The translations under genes were made by a program, and so were the position numbers. DNA of 64,000 nt from Hydractinia symbiolongicarpus (lineage: Eukaryota; Cnidaria; Hydrozoa; Anthoathecata; Hydractiniidae). The notes beneath the pieces were generated by a model that was not told the DNA's origin, did not search any database, and saw only the letters and a list, made by a program, of their open reading frames with translations. The DNA lies in assembly GCF_029227915.1 (NCBI RefSeq), contig NC_079887.1, positions 7,936,001 to 8,000,000 of the forward strand, given 5' to 3'. Below are positions 1-12,403 of the stretch, in pieces; position 1 is the stretch's first letter, and each line of letters begins with the position of its first letter.

Positions 1-2414
1 TTCAAAAGTCCTTATGTTTATTTTCAGGTATAAATACTAATGCTTTATTCAAGCTGTAGCTGATTAACCCAGATAGAACGCTACATGCCCTGTGATCAAG
101 GGTAAATAGTTTCAGGTGGACCATACGGCAAGTAGGAAATCCCACGCAGAACAAAACAGAAGCCCTTAAATCCGGCCTCCCCGTACCACGTAGTATATAA
201 ACAAAAAGCTTTATCCGTAACGTGGAATAAAAGTGCGAACCTCTACTAAAATTTGCACAGGGCCTCTGAGGCTCAAACACAAGGTCCAGGTGGATTGACA
301 TTAACAATTGCTTTAGAATATTTGACAGTGTTGATTAAAACATTTGGTAAAAGATGTTTATCGCATATTAAAATTCATTATGGAAGAGTATCCGACTCGA
401 GTATCGACTCTGTTAATAAGAGTCCAACCAGCTTGTTTTTTCTTACGTGTTGAATAACTGAGAAACAAACTTTGTTGCAAACAATTAATTTTTCTCTTAT
501 GAGTCAGCTTGTTCAGAGGGCCTTTTTTGCCATCCGAAAATTTGCGTTAAACTATGTTTATTCCGAAAATAAAAGACTACAGGAAGCACGTTTAAGAAAA
601 TGTGGTTTTATATTTGCTTAATTTTTCTTGATAAACTTTATTACAAATTATGAAAATAATACAAGCAGGATAAGATGATTAAGTGAGATGAAAGCTTTAA
701 GTTCCTTCATTCGCCCTTGCCGTATCATGAAAATTTAATATTTGCAAGCACACATTCAAACAAAAACAAAGCTAGCCTTAGAATCCAAACCCAGGGGTTT
801 GTGTTCTCGTCAGATCCATTTTCTGAACTGTTTAAACGTTGTGTTGCGTTTTTTAAGACTATTGGCCACGGATAAAAATTGCAGCAAAAACCTGCAGCAT
901 TTTTTTGCTGCGTGTGGATGGAAAATGTTGCTCATGGCCCCTGAGCTTTACTTTTGAACATTAGAACATTCCTTAGTCGTTACTTTTGCACTAATGTCAG
1001 CCGTTTGCTTAGATTTTGATATTTTTTCACTATAATACAACCCATATAAATGGATGTGTTTCCTTTACGCCGCAACACGCCTTAAACTTTTCAAACGGCA
1101 GAGTTTCAGTTTGGACTGATTGGGACCTACAAACCTAGACATAGTATTTGTAAAAATGACTGTTTTTTAACTATTGGCTTCACAAACGCTTTGTATTGAC
1201 TTTGGCAGGGGTGTAGGCTGAAAATGAACTAGCTACACTTTCCAGCAGGTCTACAGTATTGAACAATCGGCTTTATGGCTATTTGCTGAAATCAGCAAAA
1301 ATTTACCAAAGTCTTGAATCCGCTGAAAACATGAACATGTAAACCTTAACAAGTTTGTGTTCTTTGCTCCGATAGAACTTAATATGCTTAAAAAATAACG
1401 GGTAATCGAACAAATTGTACATTATCACGTTGTAATAAATTTGCAGTAATATCTATCTCTCGTTTGGTTTCTAAATAAAGAAGAATAGTTTGAAAATATA
1501 TTTAATAGACTGTAAAACAGTGGAAAATCTGATATTTATTGGCATTGCTTCTAGTTTCCGTCCTCCAGAGTTGGTTTTTGTTTACTAATTTTTCCCCTAT
1601 TTTAGTCATAGGTTTGTTGACTTTTATCTGTTAACAGTTGTCGAATCTTCCTTGATTTATTGCAATCGATCCAATATTACCATTGAATCGACATATCCAT
1701 TTGAAATAGTCATTTGCATTGTGATATTGTCACCAGGAAAAGGGCAAGCAAGACATCAGAAATTGTAATGTACCTAGAAATTCGTTATTTATTTTCAAAT
1801 AATCTCGCAGAACACCCAATTTAAAAATAGAATAAACGTCATTTGAAACTAAAAACGATCAACTGTGGAAAGTAATATAAAGACATCTTCAGTCATGATA
1901 ATGGCCCATCAATAGAGCCTGTGTTTTTTTAAGATTTCATGTTAAGTAATTTGTTAAACGTGTCCCACTATTTCTGTCGGTTCTTTTTTCTCAAGAGGTA
2001 ATAGAAAAAGAAATCAGGAAAGAACACCCAAAGTTACTAAAACATATGAAAAGGTTCTACCGTTATACAGGGATTTCGATGACAAAAATTCCACTAGATC
2101 AACTTGCAGTCTGTCCATTGGCGCTTTTGCAGTGACAAGTTTAAACGCGTCCTTGTTAGTAAATGACTTCTTAACTTTAAAGTGACTTTTTTAGATCAAT
2201 TTTTGAATGCGATGACATGATATTCCAGAGTAAAAAATTACAACATCGATTCTTAGAGTAGTGCTGCAAAATACCTAAAGGGGAGAAAGATTTTTAATTA
2301 AAGAAATAGAAATTCCAAGTAAGGGCATGACTTTTTTCAAAGTAAAAAAGCGTTAATTAACGACATGGATAGGACACTTTGAAGAAGAACGAATTGTACT
2401 TGGCAAGATAAAAA
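1..2414. other. Gene-poor region, no supported gene
   Basis: About 2.4 kb of AT-rich sequence with many stops in all frames. The only open stretches (near 253-453 plus and 2-307 minus) are short, lack splice or start context and resemble no family I know. I see no clear repeat structure here. Confidence 0.5.
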
Positions 2415-2735
2415 TTATTTAAGTGTGATAATATGCACAATTTTGGTTTCTTCTTGTCCTGTGATTGAATCCTTCATCTTTTGCAGTTGATATCGGTTAG
2501 ATTTGAGTAGGCGATAAACACGCTTACTTCTGCCAGCGTAGCCACTCATTTTCGTCAATTTATTATTTTCTTCCAGGCATGTTATAAGAAGATCGTAATC
2601 CTCTTGCAGTAGAGGTCTAGGTAGTCGTTTCTCGCAACAAACCTTACAGATGCGAACAAATACTGGTATAAAGAATATTAAAATTTTATCGTAGGTGTTT
2701 GACTTTAACATCAGAATGCTCTTGCTTTTTGTCAC
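2415..2735 (-). CDS. Candidate exon or small ORF, unknown function
   Basis: The minus-strand frame from about 2670 to the stop at 2415 encodes a charged, coding-like stretch with several Lys/Arg and Glu residues (for example LLITCLEENNKLTKMSGYAG). An acceptor-like pyrimidine tract ending in CAG lies just upstream near 2672, so this could be a terminal exon. A separate ATG in good context near 2741 begins a short different frame that does not join in phase by any splice I could find. No domain is recognised. It may be a real terminal exon, a relic or chance. Confidence 0.25.
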   Translation of the reverse strand: MTKSKSILMLKSNTYDKILIFFIPVFVRICKVCCEKRLPRPLLQEDYDLLITCLEENNKLTKMSGYAGRSKRVYRLLKSNRYQLQKMKDSITGQEETKIVHIITLK

Positions 2736-4905
2736 TCATTTTCATCATCAAAAAAGTCTAACTATAAAAACCAGTTTCAAGTTACTTAATTAACAATTTA
2801 TTAAAAGAAAAGATGTTTCCACTTTAAGACAATATCTAATTAACGACACCTTGGAGAAAGCTGAGAATGGGCTCGTAAGATATGCTATTAAAAAAAACCT
2901 TTCTTACATGTTACAGGACTATCTAGTGATGTTATCTGAAGAAGAAAAAAAATAATAGCTGCGCGTTTCAATCCAATGAAAATATACTGCAAGCATGATA
3001 CACAACTTCATTTCAACTAATGTATCCAAAAGAAAGAAAATATATCGAAGAAGATTATTGGATTTAAGTTAGTTTGCATTAAGTTTAAAACACATGGTCT
3101 AGTAGTTAGTTTTGACTACTCGTGTACCAACAAATCCATTAGCAACAGCGAGGTTTTTTGAGGACCTGTGAGAGGACGGTAGTGTTATTCAACAAAGGGT
3201 AATCGTCTTTGTATAGACCGGTGTTGGGTAACAAAAATGAATGTTCTACTATAAAATAATTTTCATGACAGCAATGTGGTTGCCTCAACCCTCCCCGCAC
3301 CCCTAGCCATTGTGAATTGTATTCCCCTTAGGACCATATGCAGAAGATATCATTTTTATCACTTTTATGTCATCCGAGTAACATCCATTGTCGTATTCAA
3401 GGATACAAGCATAACATTATTAAAGTCTTTATCAATTATAATATAACTTGCCCAAGATAACCTCAGTTTCATGGTCAAAATGTGAACCTGTGTGCAAGAG
3501 AGCTATCATTGTATCTACAAAACCATTTAATTACAAAACATTTAGCTGTCGTTTTAATGCTCAGGAAGAATAGGTCAGTTAATATGTCGGTAAAGAGTTA
3601 GGACTCGAGCAAATCACCCCCTTCGTGGTTGAAACTCTCTAGTACTCTCTCTGATCCAGCGATGTTACTTATATTAGCAGCTGGAATGATGCAGAAGGCG
3701 CCAATATGCGAAGTAACGCAGAAATTTTGTGACAATTGCTAACCTTTTTTGAAGCTTTTAAAGGTAGATTTCGCGTTATAACTGACGGTCATCACTATCT
3801 GTATATTAAACACCGCACTTAGACGCTGATTTAGAAAATATCTGCCGAAGTACACAACATTTTAGCATCAAAAATTTATAGCGCGAAATAAAATGTAGAT
3901 GTGTGAAGAAAATATGGTGAAATATGTCGACTTTATCTTATCTTATCTTATCAAAAAGTTTTGTTTTCAAAATTGGCTCAGGTGTTTTTGGTACGTTCTC
4001 TGCATTACACCGCAGATACTTCTTACGTTCACACTGAGTGCATGGCCCTTAGAAATTATCTACAGCAAAATCCATGCTAGTTATACGCTTAGTGGAATCC
4101 AAACTTGATCATTACCTTTACTTTGCTATACATTTATAAAACATCATCCATAAAGTAAAAACTTTCTTCTAAATACGAAGTTCATTTTTCAAACAAATTA
4201 TGTCATTCAAACGATATTTTTTTTCTATAAAGAGAGAAATTACCGTGTTCATTTTATTATTCGCGTCTTTCTAATAAACCCGTCTTTTTGGTGTCGATTG
4301 AAATAATAATCTAAGCTCTCCAATACTGTCCACACTGTGCCCACATTCTCCATTATTTTCTCCGCATGACAGAGTGAGTAGGATTTTGAAACAAATTTAG
4401 ATGTTGCATTGTGAAAGTTGTGAGTTTTTCATCGCACGAAACAGGTTGTTCCTACATCTTTTTTTCTGTTTTTATGATTTTTACGCATCATCATCCTATG
4501 ACTATTTTTAAAACTTTTACTTTTTTTTGGTTAAAAATAATAGTAACTCACTTTGAATGATTTCAGAAAATATTAATCTAATTCTATAATATTCGTCTCT
4601 CTAATAAATCCGCCCTTTTTACTATAGTTTAAAAGATAATCCCGCATAATAACAGGTTAAAAACAGCACATGAAAAAAGCGAAGAAGTATGTATTATCAT
4701 TTCTAATCTAAGACGTGGCCAATTTTATATTAGCTCTTCCATAACCGATCCAAGCTAAAGTGAACTTTAGCATAAGTTGTTTATGATAGATGAACCGCTG
4801 GCACTTTCTGACCTATGAAAAATGCTCTGCATTAGCAACCTAGCGTTTCTTTTAATTTCTCTCTATAAACAATGAAACACTTGTTTTTGTTGTGTTTTAT
4901 AATAG
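2736..4905. other. Intergenic or intronic DNA with one weak exon candidate
   Basis: Mostly low-complexity AT-rich DNA. Near 3661-3711 on the plus strand, a pyrimidine-rich AG acceptor is followed by a short frame reading DVTYISSWNDAEGANMR and then GTAACG. It could be an internal exon of the gene whose last exon ends at 5029. The link is unproven. Confidence 0.3.
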
Positions 4906-5029
4906 AGAGGATGACCACGCAGGACTTGCCTTAGCATGCGAATTGTCAATATATGGAAATACGGCAGTGACAGGAGAAGTTGATGGCAAAGAGTTGGTGC
5001 AGCAGCAACTTCCAATTCCAGAAGTGTGA
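4906..5029 (+). CDS. Probable terminal exon of an unidentified gene
   Basis: A good acceptor (TTTTTGTTGTGTTTTATAATAG) is followed by an open frame of about 40 codons ending in TGA at 5027-5029. The protein looks genuinely coding (DDHAGLALACELSIYGN, ending in PIPEV). An AATAAA polyadenylation hexamer follows at about 5122. I do not recognise the family. Upstream exons on the plus strand could not be identified with confidence; the 3661-3711 stretch is one possibility. It could also be the tail of a degenerate gene. Confidence 0.35.
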
Positions 5030-5765
5030 AAAACAATTAGAAAACATATAATCTTTAAAATCTTGTATGACATATTTTAGTAAAGTTGTAAGTCGAACTG
5101 CGCTGCGGCACGGCTGCTGAATAAAAGTTCATGATAAGTGTTGATTTTAAAAACCAGACTGATTGGCTTGGTCGCCGGCTCCATAAACTATAGCTATAAA
5201 CCATACATCATTTCGTTTACATTTTTGTGAGTGCTAAATTATTTATAATTGAGTATTTTTACACATTTGTCAAACGCGCGTTCGATTTGTTATTGAATGT
5301 TTTCGGTCTGTATATTTATTCAAATTTGGCGCCATCTCATGATAACAAACTTTATCGTTCGAAGTTGATAGTATGTTGTGGAAAAGGGACTCAAAACATG
5401 AAAAAATATTGTTGTTGGTTATGACAGATATTTCTTTAGTTCAAAGAAGTTTAAAGGAAGGTTATAAAAAGCTGTTACTACTATAGTACGTAAAATATTC
5501 ATGGTTATATCTCAAGTAAAAGATGTTATTTTTGATGTTTACTGAAAAGTACATTTAAAACCTACTTATTTTAACCCCATACAGCCAAGAAATTTCTGTA
5601 AAAATGTTGTTAGAGAAATATATAGATCGTTAGTCGTGAAATATAGTTATTTATTTGTTATTATAGTAGTTATCCAAGTAGATTTTAGGATTTAGAAATC
5701 TATATAATTTTTTCTCTCGTTTAAAATTTATTTTCTGACTGCCACAAAATAATTTTTTGTTCGCC

Positions 5766-6060
5766 TGTCCTTTAAGGTGGAAAAAATTACGCTGGATCTG
5801 AAACGATTTTTCTGCGGTTAGAAAGCTGACCGCGCTTTTTGATTAGTTAATTCTATTCTTCTTTGCTCACGTGGCCAATATCGGGAAATGTTGTGTTTTG
5901 AACACGCCGAATTTGTGCTCATTGGTATAATGTAATTCAGGGTTTCCTGTGAGGGGTATTTGGATTTTAGGGATTTGCTGTGACATTTGTTTGCATCTAA
6001 GATATTGTTTGAGAGAGACTGAACATCCTTGAAGAAAGCTTAGTTGAATAGGATAAGAAT
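5766..6060 (+). repeat. Dispersed repeat, copy 1 of 2
   Basis: This segment resembles 22995-23290 in the same orientation. Shared blocks include AAAAATTACGCTGGATCT near the start and ATCCTTGAAGAAAGCTT near the end, with a matching TGACATTTGTT block between them. Copy 2 keeps a longer open frame, so both may derive from a short coding or transposable sequence. The class is unknown. Confidence 0.6.
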
Positions 6061-6231
6061 AACTGACAACATGTTCAGTGTATAGTATCATTGTGCACAA
6101 CCAGTGAAATGTAACATAGAACGAATAGAAAAGGATATAAATTAAGTTAATTTCATTGTTACTCTTTCATAATATTACATTCTTAATTTATTGTTTATGG
6201 TTACATACACAAATAGGTTTTACCAGTTATT

Positions 6232-9200
6232 TTAACTATCTTCTTGTTTATTCCAAATCCAATGAATACCAGTGTCATCAACTTCGACATATAATGTCCA
6301 ACTTTGAATAATAAACTTTCTTAGTTTAAAACATTTGTCTGCCTTTTTGTTTCGCTCGACCTTTCGCATTAAAAGATGCGTAATTGAACTTTGAATACGT
6401 TTCATCTCTATTTCGGTATAAGACTTATTGCTGTACCTATCACTAGGATACACTAGTTCTACTTCAGGGATACAAAGAATCCCTTTAGCTAATTTATCGG
6501 AAAATTCTTCGTCAATGTGTTCTATGTACAACTGAAGAAAAGTTAATCTGATTCCATTTTTCTCTTCTTTTAACGTAGCTAACAAGGACTGATGCATTTG
6601 CTCAATAATGTTTTGAGATTCACACCAAAACACCAAATAGACTTTTGTATAATACCACACAACATTAAAAAGATGCAAAGTTGTATCACCAAAATCTCTT
6701 ACAAAATCATAGCATGCGTACTCCAGCATTAAATACTTCCATGTTGTTATCATGAACTCCTGCGACTTATGTTTTGCATACCATTCGAGAGATGTTAACA
6801 AGTATTCTAAACTTTCTTGAAAGAACGCTTCAGTGTACAAATTTAAGCTTGGCACAGAACAAATATGTTTAATTATTTTTGTAAGTTCTGATTCGGTAAA
6901 ATAAGGAGTGTGTCTAATCCGCAAATGAATAGATCTAACAAATAATTTATCTCCATAATTTTCTAAAAAGTACACGAGTTCATGTTGATCTTTCGGATTT
7001 AAATCCAGTACATGACATTTATACTCGGGGTTTAGTTGACAAGCCAAAAGTGTTAATTCTTCTACTGGATTGTGATATTCATATAGAGTTTCTAAAACAT
7101 ATTTTTCGTCGTAGTTTAGCACAAAATGTGGTATATTAAGAAGTTTGTTATTAAAAAAGTGTAAACCTAGTGCTTGTACAAATTGTATCAATACTTTTGG
7201 TGATCTGGAATTGTGTTTTAATGCTCCTTCTATACCAGCAACTAAAGTTACACAGCCTTTAAGATTCTTATATAGCATCAACTCGTAACCGTTCTCGCTA
7301 AAAATAAAGTAATATAAAGCAGTGAGAAATTCTTGCATCATGAGATGATTAAACTGATATTTCTTGCCATATACTGTCGAAATTCCTGAAATAAGACCGG
7401 TTGCTTCAAGATTTTGTGCTTTTATAACGTCAGGAAGCTCACTTACATGTATCAAAATTACGCCCTTTAAAAGCATTTTGTGAGCAACAAAAGAGAGACC
7501 ATGAATCAGTTCTTGTATAGATGGAATGGTAAAAATGTTGAATACATTGTCGGCAGCATTTAATATGTTTGTCTTGTAGTGTCGCTGCAAAAAAAGTGCC
7601 AGCTGCCACACAAACAACTCTGTTATGGTTGTAGGGACTTCATACATATTCTGTTCTTGGAACAATGAACATAATGTCCATAAATACACTGGAACTGTTG
7701 ACATCACTTTTAAATGGGAGGAATGCTCGATCTTATCTTTCAACATGTTGCTAACAGGAGACTCGTTTTGAATAAATAAATCAATATATTGTGAAACTTG
7801 AGATGAATCGAAACCAAGTATGTCAAGTTCTCTTAACGACGATTCAGAAAAAGCTGAACGAATAATGGAAATGGTTGTTGGTCGAGTAGTAATGATGGTT
7901 TTATGTCCTGGTAAAAGTGTGCCGTATGGATTGAGAGCATCGTATATAGCTTTAGCAATATCATTAACACTGTGGTGTTCAAGAGACTTTGATATCACTG
8001 ATATGTTATTAGCGTATACGAATTCATCAAAACCATCAAATATGACAAAAATGTGTTCTGAGATGTCTGAAATTTCTTCGACATTTAACTGATGAAAAAC
8101 AAAAGAATATTTCTTTAGTAATAATTCCTTAAAGGATGAAACACCTTGAAATAAATTTAACTCTCGAAATGAGAAGAAAAATATAAATTGTAAATCTTTC
8201 CAGATACGACCTTGCGCCCAGTGCAAAGCAACTGTTTTCATCATAAACGTTTTTTCAATGCCACCTATTCCACGAAGTGATGTTATCTGACTGCTGTCAT
8301 CTAACAATTCTGTGATTTTATATGTTCCTCTTGCACTCAAATGCTGCTGAATGTGAAAATCTCTTGCTGTCTTGGAGTTATTAACATCGACTTCGAAACT
8401 GTCCACGACAGCTAGATCAACATAGAATCTTTGTTGATTTCTAATCGTCTGACTTATTCTATCAACATTTTCTTTTCCAATACTGTCCAAATAATATTTC
8501 TTAAGTGTGATTGTAGCTTTTTCTATACGATGATTTTAATCTAAAAATTAAGGAAGACAACATTTTTAACGCAAAAAAAATAAATTTTGATAAAGATTGA
8601 TTATTTGCTTTACTTAACACACGCTACCCTATCTCCCTCGAGAAGCATCCACCCGATTTTTAAGAAATTCGCTTATTGGATAAAATTGTACTCAAAAGGG
8701 CTGCTCATTTGAGAATTATTTGTAAATTTTTAATTTTTAGACACGTAAGAATTTTAAATTGAGTATCTATCATATAACCTGGTTGTTGCTGCGAATAAAA
8801 ATATATAAGGAGCGCCTTCACTCCAAAGAGCACCCCCTTGAATAAGCGCTCCTTCTTAAGATCCCCAACTTAAGTAATCCTCTGAGTGTTAATTAGAATA
8901 GGAGACGTTGGTGTAGAGGCTATTGATATGAAAATACGGGAAAATGTTATAGCATAATATGATTTTCAATTTCTATTTTTACATAGCATTAGCGAGAAAA
9001 CGCTATGGTGAGAATCTATTTTTTATTTTAAAATATTTATAGTTTATCTCGACTACAAAGGAAATTTCTAGAAATTTCCAGAAAATACATTTCCGCAAAG
9101 CATGTCTCGATCACGTTTCGGCACGTAGGTTAATATTTTTCCTGACAGACAAAAAATGTTTACAGTAACCTATTAAGTAACAATAATGTAAGCCTGAGGT

Positions 9201-10117
9201 CAAACTGAAATATTTTTATAATAAAGACAGTAGTTTCCATTGGGAGAAGAAAATAGTTATTAGTGTTATCAATTATTGTCACGATACACTTTGCCTCAGA
9301 TGAAGTAGAATTAAAGAAATAGTTCTATTACCTTCATCACGATCCGACATTCTTTTGGTCCATTCACTTTTATAGAAACAATACACCAAAATGGCAACAA
9401 TTGCGAAAGTAATTCCCACGATCTTCTTTTTTTGGCCTAGGTAAAATAAATTAAGTTCGAAATCTAAAGAATGAGTTTAGTAAAATCTAGTGTTCGATAC
9501 AACTTACGTTCTTGCTCTACTCTTAACTTTGGTTGTTGTATCTTCAAAATCTTTTGTTCAGCTTTTACATGATCAATTCCCAAACAATCTAATGGTGACG
9601 CTTTTAGATGCTGAACATCAGTAATACAACCTAAACGGTCCAAATACTTTGTTAATTTTTTCCATAGCTGATTAAACATTTCGTTGCTCAGGGCGATGGA
9701 CGATGAATGGTACAAATCGTTGCGAAAAGAAACAAGCCTTAAAACGTATGCAGCTGTAGATTTATCTTGTTTAGCTAGAGATTTGGTCCATCCGTTGGTT
9801 GGAGGAGGGAGGGAAGTACACGTTTGTATCAATATTCGAAATAGCGTTAAGTCAAAATTTCCAGAATCTGTTTCGTTAATATTGGGTGGAAAGATTAAAT
9901 TCCATTGTTTTGACTTTATAATTCCTTTCTTTTTTAAAGCTTCCAATTTTTTAATATGACTTGATTTAAGTAATTTGAAAAGTTTTTTTGGATCCCGAGG
10001 TAGATTGCTGTGTATTGGATTATGGAGTATATCCAGTAATGTGGATCTGCCATAGTATTCTAAAACTCCGATGATGCGAGTGCGTGGTTCTTGTTGCTTC
10101 AGAGCATTGTTTTGCAT
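6232..10117 (-). CDS. HEPN-transmembrane-NACHT NLR-like protein
   Basis: Three coding exons: 10117-9508, 9436-9332 and 8522-6232 (610+105+2291 nt = 1001 codons plus stop; phases 1, 1). Exon 1 is a DZIP3-type HEPN domain with the RNase-like Rx4H motif (R132-N-D-L-Y-H137). Exon 2 encodes one transmembrane helix (about residues 209-225, IVGITFAIVAILVYCFY) between basic flanks. Exon 3 carries NACHT: a P-loop at 323-330 reading GIGGIEKT, Walker B DGFDEF at 401-406 and sensor TTRP ending near 453, then an NLR-like helical region (FNHLMMQEFLTALY). No leucine-rich repeats are visible. NACHT proteins are ATP-driven immune scaffolds, and HEPN domains often cleave RNA or mediate signalling. The invariant P-loop Gly is Glu (GAA for GGA), so ATP binding may be weakened. 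The start ATG at 10117 lies two bases after a possible acceptor, so an upstream exon is possible. Confidence 0.82.
8540..9331. other. Intron between the TM and NACHT exons
   Basis: This intronic stretch contains a patch at 8815-8870 rich in AAGCGC-type words (GAATAAGCGCTCC), similar to words in the 11796-12403 element and near 41785 and 45570. It may be an old MITE end. Nothing else coding is seen. Confidence 0.3.
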
Positions 10118-10369
10118 TTCTAGTAAATAAAAGATATGTATATTACAACTAACTAAAGTTACAATTGACTGCTTATAACAACAAAAAACAACATCAGAAA
10201 CAACAGCAACAACAATAGATGGTAAAACATTTCTCTAAAAGAGTCACACCATGATTTTGTTAACTTCCCCGATTTTTAATTAAAATTCGAAAAAAAACTA
10301 GGAAATCGGATTAATCACGTGACTAAAACTCACACAATAATTTCCTAGTTGTTCTGGTAGTTATATTCT

Positions 10370-10590
10370 CTTTTATCAGCACTGTGGTATTGTTATGACA
10401 ATAGTGGAAACTTGCGATGTAGCTAGCTGCCTAAATTAATTTGTTTTCTCTTTTGACTGCTAACATTTTGTGTAGCTAACATTCAGACTACAAGATAAGG
10501 GTGTAACTACAGCTTCAAGCAATTAATAACCACGCTTAGATCTTGAACCTTGTCTTTTCTTGATAATATACACTATTATGTCGTCATATG
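10370..10590 (+). repeat. Dispersed repeat, copy 1 of 2
   Basis: Roughly 200 bp shared with 39097-39280 in the same orientation. Common blocks are ATCAGCACTGTG, TCTCTTTTGACTGC, TTGAAGCAATTAA/TTCAAGCAATTAA and CTTGAACCTT. The divergence suggests an old interspersed element of unknown class. Confidence 0.65.
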
Positions 10591-10599
10591 AAGTCCATT

Positions 10600-11795
10600 G
10601 TGCCTTGCTCTACTATATTTATGGGCCTTGCTGTACTGCAAAAAGAAAACCTCATTGCGGTCGATACAGGATAGTTTTAACAACTACATTTTTAAAAAAC
10701 AATCATTTTATGCCATTTTAGAAGTCGACATACAGATTTCTTATGTAGCACATATCACTTTCAAAATACTGTTAAATTGGTTTTAAATAAAATTCTTGTT
10801 AAGAATGTTCGTATACAACATGCCTTTCTAAAATTTATCTTATTTATATTTGTGTAAATAAAATTTGAAATAAAGTTGTCAGCTGAAACAACTGAAAGTA
10901 CCTGCACCTACTTTGATGCTTTTCTTTGAAATTTTGACAGTTTGTTTTTTCGTTTGTTTTCTAGAGTTTTAAAACCCGCTCACGTCTGTCGTATTAATCG
11001 CATATAAATTAAACGAATTAATGATTTACATATTTATTATGACAACTAGCCGCTGGGTAAACCAATGGTTATAAATAATATATAATCTTTACCGGTTTTC
11101 CTATTATATCACTTGTGCATGCGCAGTGAATACGGAAAAACAAGTTGATTCTTTTTACAACTTCCTGACAACAATTTTTAAGTAACAACTGATGTTTCGC
11201 AAGAGTTCAAATTCGATGAGATGGCAAAAAAAGTTTAGTTCATTCTTGATATAACATTCTACTGTAAAAATATCGTAGTACTGAGGTCATGCATGGAGTC
11301 GGCCATTCTTCATGCATCTGACTTCTACTACACGGTACAGAGATACCGTTCTCCTAGAGTCAAAAAATTATTCCTGCTGATTTCTAATAGAGAATCTTTG
11401 ACATTACTACTCAGTTGTAGACATATAAAAACTTAAAAAAGCTTATCAGGTCGTTATAAACTTTTTCTTGTCTCTTCGCCTCTTCTTACTTTCTTGGATG
11501 TCATTTATTGCGACTTTCTTATAACTGTATGGTTGTTTGAGTTGCCCAATTAGGTTTGTTTTGATCATTCACATGACCATGGAGATGAAGGTATAAAATA
11601 TATACCTCCGTACACGAGCATGCCATTTTGTTCATAAAATGAATGAAAAGGAAAACTATTGTCATACATTGAGTTTCTTAAATATCTTAGGAACTATAAA
11701 AAAAATTTCACCTGTTACTGTCGAAAGTTCAGAACACAAAAAGAAACTTTTTTTGTCCCATATCTTCTACGCAGGATACACTGCTTCTTTTTATA
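10600..11795. other. Gene-poor region
   Basis: AT-rich sequence upstream of the HEPN-NACHT gene. No open frame with family resemblance is seen. It presumably includes that gene's 5' flank, but no TATA box or upstream exon could be placed with confidence. Confidence 0.4.
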
Positions 11796-12403
11796 CCGTA
11801 TTTCCTCTATTTAGCGCCGCCCACTAATTAGTGCCGCCCTCTTATAAGCGCCGCATCTATAATTTGGAGTACAAAATAAGCGCCGACCTCCTATAAGCGT
11901 ATCATCAAAATGCTTATTAGAAAAACAAAAAAATGACAAAACGACGATTTTTATTCTAATTCTATTTTTTTTTTATTTGTATATTCTTCCACTTCTATCT
12001 CTAAATGTGAATACTTTTCTTTTTCATCAATTCCTCGTGCAGGATTTTGGAATATTTTTTATTCATTGCAAAACATATCAACTTGGCTGGAACAACAAGT
12101 CCAATTCTCTTTTTCTCTTCCTCACTACATTCGCTTTAATTAAATTAGAATCATCAGTTTTGATAACTCCATTGGTATGTGTCCAACAAGAAGCTCTTGT
12201 TCATTTTTACCGTCTGCATCTCCAGGTGTGTTCTAATTGTCTTTTTTTGTGCTTTATTATTTGTACCCCGAAATATTTAAAAGTAGAAATATCAAACTTT
12301 GTAATAAATCCCGCCCTCTTATTAGTGCGGGCCTCTATTAAGCACCGCATCTAAAAATATGAAAATTTAATAAGCGCCGCAGTGCTTACTTAAGGAATTA
12401 CGG
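11796..12403. mobile_element. MITE-like element with imperfect inverted ends
   Basis: The left end reads CCGTATTTCCTCTATTTAGC and the right end, reverse-complemented, reads CCGTAATTCCTTAAGTAAGC. Both ends are followed inward by repeats of the words GCGCCG, GTGCCGCCC or AAGCGCCGC. The element is about 608 bp with no transposase frame. The terminal AATAAGCGCC words recur elsewhere in the window (8850, 41790, 45575), so this is a dispersed family. Confidence 0.6.

Noticed and set aside
3941-3960. ATCTT repeats as a CRISPR-like or regulatory array
   Set aside because: It is a three- to four-unit microsatellite in eukaryotic DNA; no spacers or repeats of CRISPR form occur anywhere in the window.
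8523-8542. Stronger acceptor TTTTTAG at 8541-8542 for the NACHT exon
   Set aside because: Using it in the phase required by the transmembrane exon gives an immediate TAA. The ATAG at 8523-8524 keeps the frame and the total length divisible by three.
9684-9959. Plus-strand open frame opposite the HEPN exon
   Set aside because: Antisense shadow of the HEPN coding exon; no own domain or start context.
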